64,000 nucleotides of DNA from Pseudonocardia sp. 73-21 (GTDB taxonomy: Bacteria; Actinomycetota; Actinomycetes; Mycobacteriales; Pseudonocardiaceae). The notes below the pieces were generated by a model. It was not told where the DNA came from, did not search any database, and saw nothing but the letters and a program-made list of their open reading frames with translations. Position 1 is the stretch's first letter; each line of letters begins with the position of its first letter. Made by a program: the position numbers and the translations under genes. Shown piece by piece: positions 56,503 through 64,000 of this stretch. The DNA is taken from NCBI RefSeq assembly GCF_001899645.1, contig NZ_MKVV01000024.1:15615-79614 (forward strand), in the 5' to 3' direction.

Positions 56503-56508
56503 ACGGTA
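56503..56508 (-). promoter_or_regulatory. -10 element of the leader peptide and sulfur operon (TACCGT)
   Basis: TACCGT on the minus strand, 7 nt before the leader GTG at 56495, so the transcript would begin with the leader peptide start codon. Confidence 0.55.
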
Positions 56509-56572
56509 CCTGACTGTCCCGACTTTCGGGAGCGTGCTCCCAACCACTGGATTTCCCGACCGGGTGACGGGA

Positions 56573-57007
56573 TCACGGCCGGTTCAGCTCCGGGGCCAGC
56601 ACCGCTTCCAGATCGGCGACGCGCGGCACGCCCGACACGCGGGTCAGCTCGGCCCCGGAGCGGTCGAACGCCACCACCGTGGGGGTGCGCATGACGCCCA
56701 GCTCGCGGGCCACGTCGGGCCGGTCGGCCACGTCGATCTCGAGGTGGACGACGCCCGGTGTGCGGGCGGTCAGCTCGCCGAGGACGCCCGCGGTCTGGCG
56801 ACACGGGGTGCAGACGGGGGAGGAGAGCTGCAGCAGCAGCACGCGCTCGTCGGAGGCGGGAGCCGAACCGGCGAGGGCCCAGCCGCCGGACGCACCGCCG
56901 CCGCCGCGCATCCGGCCGTCGCGGGACCGCAGGACGATCCCGACCACCGTGGCGAGCACGAGCGTGCCCACCAGCACCGCGACTCCGACTCCGTTCACGA
57001 GCGGCAC
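56573..57007 (-). CDS. Membrane-anchored thioredoxin-like protein
   Basis: 144 aa. One N-terminal membrane helix (about 5-27) and a thioredoxin fold with CxxC (Cys66-Cys69, VCTPC) and cis-Pro in MRTPTVVAF. Found next to sseA genes in actinobacteria (ThiX-like), so it may reduce persulfide intermediates. The start is uncertain: GTG at 57007 (used) or 56998. Confidence 0.82.
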   Translation of the reverse strand: MPLVNGVGVAVLVGTLVLATVVGIVLRSRDGRMRGGGGASGGWALAGSAPASDERVLLLQLSSPVCTPCRQTAGVLGELTARTPGVVHLEIDVADRPDVARELGVMRTPTVVAFDRSGAELTRVSGVPRVADLEAVLAPELNRP

Positions 57008-57033
57008 AACGCGCCGGCGCGGCGCGGGATTCC

Positions 57034-57819
57034 TCAGCCGGCCGTGGCCGCGCCGCCGAGCTTCAGCCCGGACGCCGTGCCGCTGATCACGAGGTCGCCG
57101 TCCTGCGCCCGGAACGTGGTGGGGGTCACCGTGAGGGGGAGCGCGCCGACGTCGAGGGGGATCGCGAACAGCCCCAGGATCGCGCGCTGCGCCACGGCCG
57201 GGATCGGGAGCGCCGTGCCGTCGCTGAGCCGGACGTCCTGCGGCACGATCTTCGCCTTGCTGCCGGCCAGCTCGAGCGTCGCGACGACCGCCACCTCGAT
57301 CGGCTGCCCCAGCGCCGTGACGGTGCCGACGAGGCGGGCGGTCCGGTCGGGGTCCAGATCGGCCAGCGAGGCGTCGCCCCCCTTCTGTACGAGCTGGGTC
57401 AACGCCTTCTTGTCGACGGACTCGATGCGCACCTTCGTGACGCCCGGAACCAGCCGCTCCAGATCGTTCGCGCTGATCTTCGCCGTGCCCTCGGCCCGCG
57501 CGACCTGCACGTTCTTCGGCCCGGAACCGAGCAGCATCGACAGCGGCGCGGTGACGTCGGACAGGTGGGCGGTGAGCTCCACGTCCCGGAACTTGCCGAC
57601 GGCGATGTGCTGGGCGTCCACGTCGATGCTGGAGTAATGGCCCGAGGCGGCCTGCGTGAGGAACGGGAAGCCGTTGATCCGCACCGACGGGTCGTCGGCG
57701 AGCCCGATCTGCTGGCGCATCTGGCGCGACACCGCCGACTCGGCGAGCGCCGCCGAACCGAAGTCGGCGGCCACCAGGAGCCCGACCAGTACGAGCAGCG
57801 CGATGACCAGGCGCCTCAT
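57034..57819 (-). CDS. DUF2993 (LmeA-like) envelope protein
   Basis: 261 aa. A signal/anchor helix at residues 3-20 and then a DUF2993 domain (SVRINGFPFLTQAASGHYSSIDVDAQHI). The family binds phospholipids; in mycobacteria LmeA takes part in lipomannan elongation. Divergent from glnR. Start supported by GGAGGTCGG. Confidence 0.85.
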   Translation of the reverse strand: MRRLVIALLVLVGLLVAADFGSAALAESAVSRQMRQQIGLADDPSVRINGFPFLTQAASGHYSSIDVDAQHIAVGKFRDVELTAHLSDVTAPLSMLLGSGPKNVQVARAEGTAKISANDLERLVPGVTKVRIESVDKKALTQLVQKGGDASLADLDPDRTARLVGTVTALGQPIEVAVVATLELAGSKAKIVPQDVRLSDGTALPIPAVAQRAILGLFAIPLDVGALPLTVTPTTFRAQDGDLVISGTASGLKLGGAATAG

Positions 57820-57973
57820 CCGACCTCCGACCCTCTCCCACGACTCCCTGCCGGGGCCTACGACCGTAGAGGCGGGCGATCCGGCGACGTCGAGGGGGCC
57901 GTTACGTGGCACCCGGGTGAACGGAGGTGTCCCATCGGATACGGCACCCGTCGCAAGCGGCCCGAAACCCGGT

Positions 57974-57979
57974 TAAGCT
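57974..57979 (+). promoter_or_regulatory. Possible -10 element of glnR
   Basis: TAAGCT is the best -10-like hexamer in the GC-rich 284-bp gap between the divergent DUF2993 and glnR genes. It is about 125 bp before the glnR start, leaving a leader; no clear -35. Confidence 0.3.
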
Positions 57980-58103
57980 GCACCGATCCGCGTGCCGTTG
58001 TTCCGGCCGCGTCACGTGGGTGTGAACGGTGCGTCAGCGTCGCCGCCGTGATTCGGGGCTCCAGACCGTGTGCCCCGGCCCCCTGACGAAGAGGAGGCAC
58101 CAC

Positions 58104-58874
58104 GTGGAACTCCTTCTGCTGACGGCCGATCCCGAACCCGGATCGGTGCTGCCGGCGCTGACCCTGCTCCCGCACGGTGTCCGCACCGCCGCCCCCGAGG
58201 TGGCGGCCCTGCTGGACGCCGGTCCGCACGACGCCGTGCTCGTCGACGCCCGCACCGACCTCGTCGCCGCGCGCAGCCTGTGCCGGCTGCTGGGCAGCAC
58301 GGGCATGGACGTGCCGGTCGTCGCCGTGCTCACCGAGGGCGGCCTGGTGGCCGTCTCCGGCGAGTGGGTGGTCGACGAGATCCTGCTGCCCGGCACGGGC
58401 CCCGCCGAGGTCGACGCCCGCCTGCGGCTGCTCAAGTCGCGCCCGGGCACCGACGCCGGCCGTGACGGCGGCGCGCTGGTGCTGGGCGAGCTGGTGATCG
58501 ACGAGGCCACCTACGCCGCCCGCCTGCGCGGCCGCCTGCTCGAGCTCACCTACAAGGAGTTCGAGCTGCTCAAGTACCTCGCGCAGCACGCCGGCCGGGT
58601 GTTCACCCGGGCGCAGCTGCTGCAGGAGGTCTGGGGCTACGACTTCTTCGGCGGCACCCGCACCGTCGACGTCCACGTGCGGCGCCTGCGCGCCAAGCTC
58701 GGTACCGAGCACGAGCAGATGATCGGCACCGTGCGCAACGTCGGCTACAAGTTCGTGCGGCCCAGCCGGGGCGCGCTGGGCGTCGCCTCGATCGCCGAGC
58801 CCGACGAGGCCTCCGACGAGGGCGACGCCGACCGGGCTCCCAGCCGGATGAACGGCGTCTCGGGCATGGCCTGA
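58104..58874 (+). CDS. glnR: GlnR-type OmpR-family nitrogen regulator
   Basis: 256 aa. An atypical receiver ([11 protein letters not shown]; Asp48 in LVDAR) with poor conservation of phosphorylation residues, then an OmpR winged helix ([40 protein letters not shown]). This is the orphan regulator GlnR of actinobacteria, which controls nitrogen assimilation. GTG start with GAGGAGG. Located beside mshD and pst genes as in mycobacteria. Confidence 0.9.
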   Translation: MELLLLTADPEPGSVLPALTLLPHGVRTAAPEVAALLDAGPHDAVLVDARTDLVAARSLCRLLGSTGMDVPVVAVLTEGGLVAVSGEWVVDEILLPGTGPAEVDARLRLLKSRPGTDAGRDGGALVLGELVIDEATYAARLRGRLLELTYKEFELLKYLAQHAGRVFTRAQLLQEVWGYDFFGGTRTVDVHVRRLRAKLGTEHEQMIGTVRNVGYKFVRPSRGALGVASIAEPDEASDEGDADRAPSRMNGVSGMA

Positions 58875-58876
58875 GT

Positions 58877-58882
58877 TAGGGT
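58877..58882 (+). promoter_or_regulatory. -10 element of a leaderless promoter (TAGGGT) for mshD
   Basis: TAGGGT ends 7 nt before the mshD GTG at 58890, just after the glnR stop. Confidence 0.5.
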
Positions 58883-58889
58883 CGGCCGG

Positions 58890-59819
58890 GTGGTCGAACT
58901 GACGTGGCACGGTGAGCTGGACGAGAACGAGATCGCCGAGGTTCAGGCGCTGATGGCCGGCGCCGCCGACGTCGACGGCACCGCGCCGCTGTCGGAGCAC
59001 GTGCTCATGCACCTGCGCCACGGTGGTGACGCCGAGGCCCTGCACCTCGTGGCCCGGGACGGCGATGCGCTGGTGGCGTTCGCGCACCTCGACGCCACCG
59101 ACCCGGTGGCGGGCGGGGCGGGCGAGCTCGTCGTGCACCCGGACCGGCGCCGGCACGGGCTCGGTGAGCAGGTGGTGCAGGCCCTGCTCGACCGGATGGC
59201 GTCCGCCGGATCGCCGGCCGGTGGCCGTCTCCGGCTGTGGGCCCACGGCGGGCACCCCGGCGCCGCGGCCCTCGCGGAGCGTCACGGCTTCACCCGGACC
59301 CGGACGCTGTGGCAGATGCGCCGCAGCCTCCTGGCGCCGCTGGCCGCGCCGGAGTTCCCCGAGGGTGTGCGGCTGCGCCCGTTCGTCGTCGGCCGCGACG
59401 AGCCGGAGTTCCTGCGCGTCAACAACGCGGCGTTCGACTGGCACCCCGAGCAGGGCGGCTGGGACGTCGACCGGATGAAGCTGCGGGAGGCCGAGCCGTG
59501 GTTCGACCCCGCGGGGTTCCTGCTCGCCGTCGACGGCGACGACCGGCTGCTCGGATTCCACTGGACCAAGGTGCACGGGGCCAGCGCGGGAGAGCACTCG
59601 CACGAACCGATCGGTGAGGTCTACGTGCTGGGCGTCGATCCCGCGGTCCGCGGGATGCACCTGGGCAAGGCGCTCACCCTCGCCGGCCTGCGCCACCTCC
59701 GCGACCGTGGCCTCAACCAGGTGATGCTCTACGTCGAGGCCGACAACGAAGCCGCCATTCGGGTGTACGAGGACCTCCAGTTCACGCATTGGGATACCGA
59801 CGTTTCGTACGTTCGCTGA
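58890..59819 (+). CDS. mshD: Mycothiol synthase (acetyl-CoA:Cys-GlcN-Ins acetyltransferase)
   Basis: 309 aa with two GNAT domains (about 1-140 and 150-309). LVVHPDRRRHGLGEQVV and VYVLGVDPAVRGMHLGKALTLAG are the acetyl-CoA loops. It completes mycothiol synthesis. The product needs inositol, which this locus also catabolises, but no direct link is shown. Confidence 0.93.
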   Translation: MVELTWHGELDENEIAEVQALMAGAADVDGTAPLSEHVLMHLRHGGDAEALHLVARDGDALVAFAHLDATDPVAGGAGELVVHPDRRRHGLGEQVVQALLDRMASAGSPAGGRLRLWAHGGHPGAAALAERHGFTRTRTLWQMRRSLLAPLAAPEFPEGVRLRPFVVGRDEPEFLRVNNAAFDWHPEQGGWDVDRMKLREAEPWFDPAGFLLAVDGDDRLLGFHWTKVHGASAGEHSHEPIGEVYVLGVDPAVRGMHLGKALTLAGLRHLRDRGLNQVMLYVEADNEAAIRVYEDLQFTHWDTDVSYVR

Positions 59820-59917
59820 TCTCCGTTCACCCCCCGGCCACCGGCGGAACGATCGGACAAATCGCGTCGCCGCAGGTCACGGTGGGATCACGGCGGCTCA
59901 TCGTCCGGGTGTGATGG

Positions 59918-59932
59918 GTCACCCCGGGTGAC
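59918..59932. promoter_or_regulatory. Palindromic site upstream of the PHO box
   Basis: GTCACCC, one base, GGGTGAC: a perfect 7+7 palindrome ending 2 bp before the PHO box. Could be another regulator site for pstS; identity unknown. Confidence 0.35.
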
Positions 59933-59934
59933 GT

Positions 59935-59956
59935 GTTCATCCTGCGTTTACCTGAT
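59935..59956 (+). promoter_or_regulatory. PHO box of the pst operon
   Basis: Two 11-bp direct repeats GTTCATCCTGC and GTTTACCTGAT, the layout of PhoP-binding boxes in actinobacteria (GTTCACC-type repeats). A TACCGT -10 candidate lies at 59984-59989, so PhoP would sit at the -35 region as an activator. A further GTTCACC lies at 59825. Confidence 0.65.
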
Positions 59957-60045
59957 CGGGGGGGTGTGTCCATCGGGCTTACCTACCGTCGCGGCCGTGC
60001 GGCCCCCGAGCTGCACGCCCGAACACCATGACGGAGGACTCAAAG

Positions 60046-61158
60046 GTGAAGACCGTGCGGCACAGCGCCCGTGCCCGAATCGCCGCGGTGGGCATCGCCA
60101 CCAGTGGCGCCCTGCTGCTCGCCGGTTGCGGCGCTTCGAACGAGACCGCAGCGCCGGCCGGCGGTGGGTCCGGCGGCTCCTCGGCCGCCGTCTCCGGCAC
60201 CATCAACGGTGCCGGCGCGAGCACCCAGCAGGTGGCCACCCAGGCCTGGGTCGCCGGCCTGCAGACGAACAACCCCGACGCCAACGTCAACTACGACCCC
60301 AGCGGTTCGGGTGCGGGCCGCACCCAGTTCATCGCCGGCGGCGTCCAGTACGCGGGCAGCGACTCGGCGATGAAGGCCGACGAGATCACCCAGGCGAAGG
60401 CCAAGTGCGCCAGCGACATCGTCGAGGTGCCGGTCTACGTCTCGCCGATCGCGGTCGTCTACAACCTGCAGGGCGTCACCGACCTGCAGCTGACGCCGTC
60501 GCTCATCGCCAAGATCTTCAACAAGAAGATCACCAAGTGGAACGACCCGGCCATCGCCGCGGTCAACGCCGGCAAGACGCTGCCCGACAAGGCCATCACG
60601 CCGGTCAACCGCTCGGACAAGTCCGGCACCACGGCCAACTTCACCGACTACCTGTCCAAGGCGGCCAAGGCCGACTGGACCTACCCCGGTGCCGACAGCT
60701 GGCCGATCCAGGGCAGTGAGGCCGCTCAGGGCACCTCGGGGGTCATCGGCGCGGTGAAGGCCGGCGACGGCGCCATCGGGTACGCCGACGAGAGCCAGGC
60801 CAAGGGCCTCGGGATCGCCAAGATCCAGGTCGGCACGACCTACGTGGCCCCGTCCGCCGAAGGCGCGGCGAAGCTGCTCGAGGCCGCCACCCGCGGCACC
60901 GACGGCGGGCAGTACGTCTTCTCGTACACGCTGCCGCGCACCACGACCGACCCCAGCCAGTACCCGATCACCCTGTCGTCGTACATGATCGCCTGCTCCA
61001 AGTACGCGGACGCCAAGCAGGGTGCCCTGGTCAAGGCGTACATGAGCTACGTCATCAGCCCCGAGGGGCAGCAGGCCGCCGCATCCAAGGCCGGCTCGGC
61101 TCCGCTGAGCGACGCGGTCCGAGCGGCGATCACGCCCGCCGTGAACGCCATCTCCTGA
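60046..61158 (+). CDS. pstS: Phosphate-binding lipoprotein of ABC importer
   Basis: 370 aa from the GTG at 60046, which has a GGAGG site 8 nt upstream; the ATG at 60028 has none. Lipobox LLAGC, then a Ser/Gly linker and a PstS fold: INGAGASTQQVATQAW, YDPSGSGAGRTQFI, YAGSDSAM, NRSDKSGTTANFTDYL (phosphate loop). High-affinity phosphate capture for PstCAB. A strong hairpin follows. Confidence 0.95.
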   Translation: MKTVRHSARARIAAVGIATSGALLLAGCGASNETAAPAGGGSGGSSAAVSGTINGAGASTQQVATQAWVAGLQTNNPDANVNYDPSGSGAGRTQFIAGGVQYAGSDSAMKADEITQAKAKCASDIVEVPVYVSPIAVVYNLQGVTDLQLTPSLIAKIFNKKITKWNDPAIAAVNAGKTLPDKAITPVNRSDKSGTTANFTDYLSKAAKADWTYPGADSWPIQGSEAAQGTSGVIGAVKAGDGAIGYADESQAKGLGIAKIQVGTTYVAPSAEGAAKLLEAATRGTDGGQYVFSYTLPRTTTDPSQYPITLSSYMIACSKYADAKQGALVKAYMSYVISPEGQQAAASKAGSAPLSDAVRAAITPAVNAIS

Positions 61159-61175
61159 ATGTCCAGGCACTAGCC

Positions 61176-61220
61176 GACGGGGCCGACCGGTCGTCATCAT
61201 GACGAGTGGTCGGCCCCGTC
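61176..61220 (+). promoter_or_regulatory. Large hairpin between pstS and pstC
   Basis: Perfect 13-bp stem GACGGGGCCGACC/GGTCGGCCCCGTC (61176-61188, 61208-61220) enclosing a smaller inverted repeat CGTCA/TGACG. Probable attenuator or stabiliser giving excess PstS over the membrane subunits. Confidence 0.65.
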
Positions 61221-61272
61221 CGGTGTCAGGCCCCGCCCGTTCGTGAGACCGACAGTCGCTCGAGAGGACATT

Positions 61273-62235
61273 GTGAGCGCCCCCACAACGACCCCCCCGC
61301 CGCCGGCCACGGCGACACCGCCACGAGCGGTGCAGCAGCCCGGCGACCGCATCTTCGCCGCGTCCGCGAGGGGGGCCGGGATCCTCATCCTCGTCGTCCT
61401 CGCGGGCGTCGCGGCGTTCCTGGTCATCCAGGCGATCCCGGCACTGGTCGCGAACCCGGCCGACCTGCCGGGTGGCAAGAACATCGCCGTCTACGTCGCG
61501 CCGTTCGTCTTCGGCACTGTCGTCTCCTCGGCGATCGCCCTGATCATCGCGACGCCGCTGGCCATCGCGGTCGCGCTGTTCATCACCCACTACGCGCCGC
61601 GCCGGCTGGCCCAGGGGCTCGGCTATCTCATCGACCTGCTGGCCGCGGTGCCGAGCATCGTGTTCGGGCTCTGGGGCCTCGCGGTCCTGGCGCCCGCCAT
61701 GCTGGGCCTGTCGACCTGGCTCAACACCTATCTGGGCTGGATCCCGCTGTTCGCCGGACCGGTCTCCGTCACCGGGCGGACGATGCTCGTCGTCGGTGTC
61801 ACCCTCGCGGTGATGATCCTGCCGATCATCACCGCCGTGTCCCGCGAGGTGTTCCTCCAGACCCCCAAGCTCCACGAGGAGGCCGCTCTCGCGCTGGGCG
61901 CCACCCGCTGGGAGATGATCCGGATGTCGGTGCTGCCCTTCGGCCGCTCCGGGATCATCAGCGGCGCGATGCTCGGCCTGGGCCGCGCGCTCGGCGAGAC
62001 GATGGCCGTCGCGATCATCCTCTCCGGCTCGAGCATCATCACGTTCAACCTGATCAGTTCCGGCAACTCGTCGTCGATCGCCGCGAACATCGCGCTCAAC
62101 TTCCCGGACTCCACCGGGGTCGCGGTCAACACGCTGATCGCATCCGGCCTCGTGCTGTTCGTGATCACGCTGCTGGTCAACTCGCTCGCGCGCTACATCA
62201 TCAACCGCCGTCGTGAGTTCTCGGGAGCCAACTGA
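61273..62235 (+). CDS. pstC: Phosphate ABC importer permease
   Basis: 320 aa from a GTG with a GAGAGG site. Six membrane helices and the EAA loop [48 protein letters not shown] is the PstC/PstA signature. Overlaps pstA by one base (TGATG). Confidence 0.93.
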   Translation: MSAPTTTPPPPATATPPRAVQQPGDRIFAASARGAGILILVVLAGVAAFLVIQAIPALVANPADLPGGKNIAVYVAPFVFGTVVSSAIALIIATPLAIAVALFITHYAPRRLAQGLGYLIDLLAAVPSIVFGLWGLAVLAPAMLGLSTWLNTYLGWIPLFAGPVSVTGRTMLVVGVTLAVMILPIITAVSREVFLQTPKLHEEAALALGATRWEMIRMSVLPFGRSGIISGAMLGLGRALGETMAVAIILSGSSIITFNLISSGNSSSIAANIALNFPDSTGVAVNTLIASGLVLFVITLLVNSLARYIINRRREFSGAN

Positions 62236-63332
62236 TGAGCATCGACACCGAACGAGCCCAGCAGGAGAAGGTCGAGCCTCCGCCCGGACCCGTCTCGCTG
62301 GTCCGGGCCGAGCTGCCGCGGTGGGCCCCCTACGGCATCCTCGTGGCTTCGCTCGTGGTGGTCGGCGTCCTGCTCGCGGTGACGGGCGGCTTCAGCATCG
62401 GCCTGTTCGTCTTCCTCTCGGCCGTCCTGTTCGGCCTGGCCACCTACCTGGTCTCGCGCGTCGTCGAGGGCGCCCGCAAGGCCACCGACCGGCTCGTGAC
62501 CATCGTCGTCACGGTCGCGTTCCTCATCGCGCTCATCCCGTTGATCTCCGTGGTGATCACGGTGGTGACCAACGGCCTCGCCCGGTTCGATGCGGCCTTC
62601 TTCACCCAGTCCATGCGCGGCGTCGGCGGGGCCAACGACCTCGCCGGCGGCGGCTACCACGCCATCATGGGCACGTTGATCATCACGGCGCTCGCCGCGG
62701 TCATGTCCATCCCGGTCGGGGTGCTCACCGCCGTCTACCTGGTCGAGTACGGCAGCAAGAGCCGCCTGGCCCGGGCCGTCACGTTCTTCGTCGACGTCAT
62801 GACCGGCATTCCCTCGATCGTCGCCGGCCTGTTCTCGTTCGCGCTGTTCGCGTTGTTCTTCGGTCCGAGCATCCGCCTGGGGTTCGCCGGATCGGTGGCG
62901 CTCAGTGTGCTCATGATCCCGGTCGTGGTGCGTTCCACCGAGGAGATGCTCAAGATCGTGCCCAACGAGCTGCGAGAGGCCGCGTACGCCCTCGGCACCC
63001 CGAAGTGGCGCACGATCCTCAAGGTCGTGATCCCCACGTCCATCGCGGGTATCGCGTCCGGGATCACCCTGGCCATCGCCCGCGTCATCGGGGAGACGGC
63101 TCCGCTCCTCATCGCCGTCGGCATCACGACCGGGCTCAACCTCAACCCGTTCGCGAACCGCATGGCGACGCTGCCGGTGTTCGCCTACTACTCCTACGCC
63201 GCACCGGGTGTGCCCCGCGAGCCCTTCATCGACCGGGCGTGGACCTCTGCGCTGGTCCTCATCATCATCGTGCTGGTGCTGAACCTCGTCGCGCGGCTCG
63301 TCGCACGGGTGTTCGCGCCCAAGACCCGATAG
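62235..63332 (+). CDS. pstA: Phosphate ABC importer permease
   Basis: 365 aa, longer than usual because of two extra N-terminal helices (about 30-75) before the standard six-helix permease. [16 protein letters not shown] and the EAA loop [31 protein letters not shown] are typical of PstA. 8 bp before pstB. Confidence 0.93.
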   Translation: MSIDTERAQQEKVEPPPGPVSLVRAELPRWAPYGILVASLVVVGVLLAVTGGFSIGLFVFLSAVLFGLATYLVSRVVEGARKATDRLVTIVVTVAFLIALIPLISVVITVVTNGLARFDAAFFTQSMRGVGGANDLAGGGYHAIMGTLIITALAAVMSIPVGVLTAVYLVEYGSKSRLARAVTFFVDVMTGIPSIVAGLFSFALFALFFGPSIRLGFAGSVALSVLMIPVVVRSTEEMLKIVPNELREAAYALGTPKWRTILKVVIPTSIAGIASGITLAIARVIGETAPLLIAVGITTGLNLNPFANRMATLPVFAYYSYAAPGVPREPFIDRAWTSALVLIIIVLVLNLVARLVARVFAPKTR

Positions 63333-63340
63333 GAACCGTC

Positions 63341-64000
63341 ATGGGCAAAGCGATCGACGCCAAGAACCTCAACATCTACTACTCGTCGTTCCTCGCGGTC
63401 GAGGGCGTCAACATGACGATCCGGCCGAAGACCGTCACGGCCCTGATCGGCCCGTCGGGGTGTGGCAAGTCCACGTTCCTGCGCTCGATCAACCGCATGC
63501 ACGAGGTGATCCCCGGCGCCCGCGTCGAGGGCCGCCTCGAGCTCGACGGCAAGGACCTCTACGGCCCCGGCGTCGACCCGGTGGGCGTGCGCCGCCAGAT
63601 CGGCATGGTGTTCCAGCGCCCCAACCCGTTCCCCACGATGTCGATCTACGACAACGTGATCGCGGGTCAGCGGCTGAACAACAAGAAGATGAAGAAGGAC
63701 GCCACCGACGACCTCGTCGAGCAGTCCCTGCGCGGCGCCAACCTGTGGAACGAGGTCAAGGACCGCCTCGACAAGCCGGGTTCGAGCATGTCCGGCGGGC
63801 AGCAGCAGCGCCTCTGCATCGCCCGCGCCATCGCCGTGCAGCCCGACGTCCTGCTGATGGACGAGCCGTGCTCGGCGCTCGACCCGATCTCCACGCTCGC
63901 GATCGAGGACCTGATCAACGAGCTGAAGATGGACTACACCATCGTCATCGTCACGCACAACATGCAGCAGGCCGCCCGGGTCAGCGACTTCACCGGGTTC
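63341..64000 (+). CDS. pstB: Phosphate ABC importer ATPase (3' end outside window)
   Basis: The first 220 codons are visible and run off the right edge. Walker [10 protein letters not shown], signature [15 protein letters not shown], Walker [13 protein letters not shown] and the switch His in [11 protein letters not shown] are all intact; [16 protein letters not shown] is the PstB Q-loop. ATG with an AGGAA site. Confidence 0.95.
   Translation, partial: MGKAIDAKNLNIYYSSFLAVEGVNMTIRPKTVTALIGPSGCGKSTFLRSINRMHEVIPGARVEGRLELDGKDLYGPGVDPVGVRRQIGMVFQRPNPFPTMSIYDNVIAGQRLNNKKMKKDATDDLVEQSLRGANLWNEVKDRLDKPGSSMSGGQQQRLCIARAIAVQPDVLLMDEPCSALDPISTLAIEDLINELKMDYTIVIVTHNMQQAARVSDFTGF

Noticed and set aside
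60028-60045. ATG at 60028 as the pstS start
   Set aside because: No ribosome site precedes it, whereas the GTG at 60046 has GGAGG 8 nt upstream and gives a normal lipoprotein signal.
59928-60719. Alternative plus-strand frame overlapping pstS
   Set aside because: The pstS frame has a lipobox, PstS motifs and a GGAGG-preceded start; the other frame is Arg-rich shadow.

Overview
High-GC actinobacterial DNA with dense, often overlapping genes and many GTG starts. The set mshD (mycothiol), glnR, DUF3073, the sterol-carrier gene between purL and purF, and the sseA/DUF1416/DUF4395 operon points to a Pseudonocardia-like member of the Pseudonocardiaceae; the genus is an inference.

Layout. 0-2.3 kb: end of a PP2C phosphatase, a CHASE3 histidine kinase and a receiver-only regulator. 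2.4-7.9 kb: beta-helix lipoprotein, then a convergent surface-polysaccharide operon (UDP-xylose-synthase-like enzyme, membrane GT2 glycosyltransferase, galE). 8.1-15.8 kb: purL, a sterol-carrier-like gene, a GGDEF-EAL protein, purF, purM. 16-18.9 kb: an NrtR-like Nudix protein divergent from an SPFH protein and an NAD-kinase-like protein, with a palindromic operator and a mirrored 22-bp repeat array. 18.8-26.5 kb: GntR/DUF1648 pair, a PhyH/SDR/Gfo-Idh operon with a LacI regulator, a YeeE/YedE sulfur-transport operon and a TPR protein. 26.9-31.9 kb: an operon of an inositol-dehydrogenase-like enzyme, a TIM-barrel isomerase and a self-sufficient cytochrome P450-reductase fusion, facing its probable LacI repressor. 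32.3-48 kb: a 14-gene myo-inositol operon (iolC, aldolase, iolB, iolD, mmsA, iolE-like, ABC importer, iolG, iolH-like, further Gfo-Idh and TIM-barrel genes) controlled by a divergent GntR regulator. 48-64 kb: conserved actinobacterial genes: DUF3073, MFS, YgfZ, Fur, DivIVA-like protein, nitrobindin, the cysteine/sulfur operon with a poly-Cys leader peptide, thioredoxin, DUF2993, glnR, mshD and pstSCAB.

How the parts fit. The gene order purL..purF-purM and DUF3073..YgfZ..nitrobindin-DUF1416-sseA-thioredoxin-DUF2993-glnR-mshD-pst resembles one continuous block in other actinobacteria (from memory, M. tuberculosis Rv0803-Rv0820). Here it is split by about 32 kb of catabolic and accessory genes. 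The most interesting proposal is that the P450 operon, and possibly the PhyH operon, prepares modified (for example O-methylated) cyclitols for the neighbouring inositol pathway. Eleven genes begin 6-8 nt after a TAnnnT -10 element, indicating widespread leaderless transcription.
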